Source: an uncultured Clostridia bacterium (GTDB taxonomy: Bacteria > Bacillota > Clostridia > Christensenellales > Borkfalkiaceae). Taken from it: a stretch of 9,519 nucleotides of DNA. This document shows, one piece after another, positions 8,001 through 9,519 of this stretch. Location of the stretch: NCBI GenBank assembly GCA_945834965.1, contig CAMAHZ010000038.1, positions 1 to 9,519 on the forward strand. The letters are read 5' to 3'. A program made the position numbers and the translations under genes. Every line of letters begins with the position of its first letter. Within the stretch, counting starts at the first letter, position 1. A model generated the notes under the pieces. That model searched no databases and was not told the origin of the DNA. It saw only the letters and a program-made list of their open reading frames with translations.

Positions 8001-8265
8001 CCATTGCCGAACCCTGACTTGTCAACACGTCGTCGCATCTGCCGCCCGTTGCGCTCAAAAAGCGCGATAAGGTGTAGATTGAAACGGAAAACGTGCCGCC
8101 AACCTGTTCGCAGACCGCCCTTTCCGCCACGAGCGACAGCCTGTCTTCACACAAGACGATTAGCCTTTTACCTTCTTTTCCGTCCCTTTCAGCGTGAGCG
8201 GCAACTATATTTTTAAAACTTGTAAGCGCCGCACCGAGATAGGGTGCAATAATAACTTCTGTCAT
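5044..8265 (-). CDS. addB: ATP-dependent helicase/deoxyribonuclease subunit B (AddB)
   Basis: Partner of AddA, with the second nuclease of the complex. Numbering is from the ATG at 8265 (1073 aa), chosen because MTEVIIAPYLG starts right at the first beta strand, as AddB proteins do, whereas the upstream ATG at 8286 would translate through the -10 box. The iron-sulfur ligands are all present: Cys749 (YYSCPYKSF) and Cys1019-x2-Cys1022-x5-Cys1028. The nuclease site also looks complete: His779 (LIHDVL), Asp874 (GRIDRVD), Asp887 and Lys889 (IDYKTG), then LQLPLY. The helicase-like half has typical AddB stretches (VMLPDVNSFQPVLERVFEEY; IIGGLTGGVP; ILTDAEL), but the N-terminal Walker A loop is absent, replaced by APYLGAALTSF. 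The tail holds two imperfect DLxGGG units (DLQGGGDK, DLNGGGEE). First gene of the addBA operon. Confidence 0.94.
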   Translation of the reverse strand: MTEVIIAPYLGAALTSFKNIVAAHAERDGKEGKRLIVLCEDRLSLVAERAVCEQVGGTFSVSIYTLSRFLSATGGRCDDVLTSQGSAMAISRLIEKNKGKLKLFNRLSTADAAQDVYDTIALLYSSQISPDDLECAVEGENLLSRKLFDLQLLYREYFEYLKENGVVDRNAYLRRLPDLIRNSDKIIGADVVILGFQAFTSSVAEAVKACLETAENVSGIFIGGNGDISKYVNEAWATFISLAKECGQKVNITNLPSTLCPAAEQIRRCVFEPESFHSATAVDVPSGQINLVEAMDDDDECALFATAILKAVQEDKVRYRDISVMLPDVNSFQPVLERVFEEYGVPYYVDRRYPLSSHAICEFLLNYLTCAADGCRQSSVISVVSSPLFTFESDDIRGDKDIFINYMLRAVTGRGGVKKAVNPDICLSEAGLDEQRAERVRKAFVAGLKLLPSSDAEGGRFCDGVRKLLELFDCKSRLEQMAKEAEGCGFASIGSMSKRAYEETIAVLDEAQKLTLGEKYAVREFAKILKSGFSAAQISLIPPKQDAVFIGDLSACTNAGSKVLIIGGLTGGVPSASPDTAILTDAELTSMEKVKLAVSPKISQVNLRIKETTALNLSAFSEKLYLVYPVRCGGEEQGASEIFDYAKKLFTCNGEPIKVRTTKEIFSSADYFAYSVCRPAPAIRRVAQYVADPYCDRVESVSSIYSMLKEQFNNGCKECFPVVKQGMADISLLYGGDVSPTDLETYYSCPYKSFAQRGLRLNERREGAFRPLDAGNLIHDVLKQVAENSTAFKDKEECACFAKAKAQELLSSAAYCVPEGDGAAGYAASSLVEEAGEVAKAAYEQIFNSDFRVESVETVCRTAAGGVSLSGRIDRVDSFNDMVRVIDYKTGTVKAEADAYYMGLKLQLPLYLSAAAKDRRPVGAYYFPANVDYSDDGNGFTLQGFMDGSEDVVTHSDRFVEEKGQSKLVGAYLNGRKLDRAMSSEDFKYFLQYSNKLFEQGGREMLAGEISPSPVEKACDSCNLKGLCGYDAEVDGVRKKKKANCTTIAEIVRSQKDLQGGGDKDLNGGGEEL
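5055..5061 (-). promoter_or_regulatory. Ribosome binding site of addA inside the end of addB
   Basis: GGGGGTG on the minus strand, 7 nt before the addA ATG at 5047. It lies in the codons for the second Gly-Gly-Gly run of the AddB tail. Confidence 0.6.
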
Positions 8266-8271
8266 AGCTAT

Positions 8272-8301
8272 ATTATAACACATCAATAACCATTTTTTTA
8301 A
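8272..8301 (-). promoter_or_regulatory. Promoter of addBA, predicted leaderless
   Basis: Minus strand: a perfect TATAAT (8272-8277), 18-bp spacer and a -35 candidate TTAAAA (8296-8301, four of six). Only 6 nt separate the -10 box from the ATG at 8265, so transcription would start at or next to the A of the start codon. No Shine-Dalgarno precedes that ATG. Confidence 0.65.
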
Positions 8302-8321
8302 CTATTTGTGTCCAAAAAAGA

Positions 8322-8351
8322 TTTACAATTAAAAAAATTATATGCTATAAT
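8322..8351 (+). promoter_or_regulatory. Extended -10 promoter of the lipoprotein gene, predicted leaderless
   Basis: TTTACA (8322-8327, five of six) and TATAAT (8346-8351) are 18 bp apart, with the extended -10 dinucleotide TG at 8343-8344. Seven bases separate the -10 box from the ATG at 8359, so the transcript should begin at the start codon or one base before it. This is the strongest promoter in the 93-bp divergent spacer; the two -35 boxes are back to back, 20 bp apart. Confidence 0.8.
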
Positions 8352-8358
8352 TTTAGAT

Positions 8359-9510
8359 ATGAAAAGCGCAAAGAAAATTTTAGCTACAATTTTATTAGCA
8401 GGCGGCGTAATTTCAGTTGCAGGCTGTTCCGGCGGTGCGGTTTATTCGTCCACTTCCACTACTGCAAACTGGAACGTTGCTACTTCTACTACCGTTGAAA
8501 AAAATTTGACTGAATTCTGGCGTAGCCACAAGGAAGTCGCTACCTATTCTATAAGTCAGACGGATAGCGCTAACAACAGCTACTCCGTTAAGTACGATAC
8601 GGAAAGTGCCGACACGAAATATACCACTTGCTTCTATATGGATAAAAACGACTACGACTGGGGCGCAAGCAACCTGCCCGACGGCGTGAAAATCACGTCT
8701 GCGGAGACTGCCGCACCCAAGGACCCCGTTTACGTCTTTGAGACGACGCTTACCGTTAAGGGCAAGTACGTGCTTGCTTCCACTAAGGAAGAAGTTGCGT
8801 TTAGCGACAGCGTAGTAACAACTTGCAAGTACCGCCTTGCAGGGGAAAGCCTTAAACCCGTATATTCTTTGCAGACTATTAAAAGTACTGCGCCCAACAC
8901 CCTTACCGCAACCAACAAGGAAAGTATGTACGTAGAAACGGACGCCGTGTTTGAAACCTTTTATAACAGGGATTGCAACAAAGCGGTCGTAAAGACTACG
9001 GACAATAAAAACAACTCCAACTCAGGTGAAAAGACGGTTACGCTTGAAGGGCTCGTATTCGACAACTGTCAGCTTCCCTTTGCACTCAGGGCGTTCAGCT
9101 TAAGCGGCACCAAGTCGTTTAGCATTTGCTCGCCCCAGAACGGCAACGCACAGGGCGCAACCATCTCCTGCCAGACGGCGGCAGAGCTCAACGCCGAAAC
9201 CGACGCACAGGTTATCAATGCGCTGAACAACGTGAAAGACGGAAACGGCAACAAGGTTGAAGATTATATCTTCTTCGACGGCACGGCTTCTAGCCCTGAC
9301 GCCAACGCAAGGCAAATCCGCTTCCACAACGTAGGTATCGGCATTAACGCAGATATGAAGGGAAGTAACGTAGTTTACAGCTACGCCGCTGTTGAAAATG
9401 CAGACGCCAACACGACGCGTGCGGTACTTTTAAAGATGACCACGCCTTTATCCTTCGGCTTAGGCACCGTTTACTACACCCTTAAGGATTTATCGCTTAT
9501 CAGCCACTAA
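8359..9510 (+). CDS. Lipoprotein of unknown function, 383 aa
   Basis: The product begins with a lipoprotein signal peptide: a basic n-region (Lys2, Lys5, Lys6), a hydrophobic stretch (7-18) and the lipobox VAGC, so Cys23 would be lipidated and the protein anchored outside the membrane. This fixes the start at 8359; an upstream GTG at 8308 would add 17 residues before the signal peptide and read through the promoter. The mature part is Ser/Thr/Asn-rich with alternating short strand-like segments and no motif I recognise. Two TTCxY segments (Cys91, Cys156) and four later cysteines (206, 237, 257, 271) are in the mature part, enough for disulfides. The end (LGTVYYTLKDLSLISH) looks strand-like. 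It is divergent from addB with no evident functional link. The stop is nine bases from the window edge, so a terminator is not visible. Confidence 0.8.
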   Translation: MKSAKKILATILLAGGVISVAGCSGGAVYSSTSTTANWNVATSTTVEKNLTEFWRSHKEVATYSISQTDSANNSYSVKYDTESADTKYTTCFYMDKNDYDWGASNLPDGVKITSAETAAPKDPVYVFETTLTVKGKYVLASTKEEVAFSDSVVTTCKYRLAGESLKPVYSLQTIKSTAPNTLTATNKESMYVETDAVFETFYNRDCNKAVVKTTDNKNNSNSGEKTVTLEGLVFDNCQLPFALRAFSLSGTKSFSICSPQNGNAQGATISCQTAAELNAETDAQVINALNNVKDGNGNKVEDYIFFDGTASSPDANARQIRFHNVGIGINADMKGSNVVYSYAAVENADANTTRAVLLKMTTPLSFGLGTVYYTLKDLSLISH

Positions 9511-9519
9511 TTTTTAAAT

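Noticed and set aside
8266..8286. Upstream in-frame ATG at 8286 for addB, adding MMCYNIA.
   Set aside because: These codons contain the TATAAT box and the extra residues precede the first beta strand of the fold. No ribosome binding site favours it.
8308..8358. In-frame GTG start at 8308 extending the lipoprotein by 17 residues.
   Set aside because: It would read through both promoter boxes and bury the signal peptide, whose basic n-region starts exactly at the ATG at 8359.
1..9519. CRISPR array, tRNA, insertion sequence or defence island.
   Set aside because: No spaced direct repeats, cloverleaf, transposase or terminal repeats with target duplications were seen. The large nuclease-helicase pair is housekeeping AddAB, not a new defence system.

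Overview
The window looks like chromosomal DNA of a low-to-medium GC Bacillota (Clostridia) bacterium. The evidence is an AddAB-type recombination nuclease in the usual addB-addA order, a NadB-like gene with a Gram-positive style sigma-A promoter, and a short lipoprotein signal peptide. A gut Clostridia lineage such as Christensenellales is my guess from the general look of the proteins; nothing in the window proves it. No tRNA, rRNA, CRISPR array, insertion sequence or phage gene was seen.

Layout. Positions 1-99 (minus) hold the first 33 codons of a flavoprotein, very probably L-aspartate oxidase (nadB). Its textbook promoter (TTGACA-17-TATACT) is overlaid by a 42-bp near-perfect dyad at 137-178 that looks like a repressor operator. 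Positions 337-783 (plus) encode a small two-part PRC-barrel-like protein. It ends 3 bp from the convergent gene at 787-1401 (minus), a three-helix membrane protein of unknown function. The 253-bp gap 1402-1654 holds two secondary structures: a perfect 12-bp-stem hairpin directly before the membrane-protein gene, and a 120-nt foldable element (1530-1649) starting a few bases after addA ends. Positions 1655-5047 and 5044-8265 (minus) are addA and addB, overlapping by ATGA. A 93-bp divergent spacer separates addB from a 383-residue lipoprotein of unknown function (8359-9510, plus).

How the genes work together. AddA (UvrD-like helicase plus nuclease) and AddB (inactivated helicase fold plus iron-sulfur nuclease) form one heterodimer that resects double-strand breaks for RecA loading; both nuclease sites look intact. 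The other genes have no evident link to this.

The most interesting signals are not new protein families. (1) The promoters of addB and the lipoprotein gene place a perfect TATAAT only 6-7 nt before the ATG, with no ribosome binding site, which predicts leaderless mRNAs; the membrane-protein gene shows a weaker version. (2) The 120-nt rod-like element after addA may be a dispersed repeat or a structured RNA. (3) The nadB promoter has its -35 box at the exact centre of a long operator-like dyad. (4) AddB has lost its Walker A motif.
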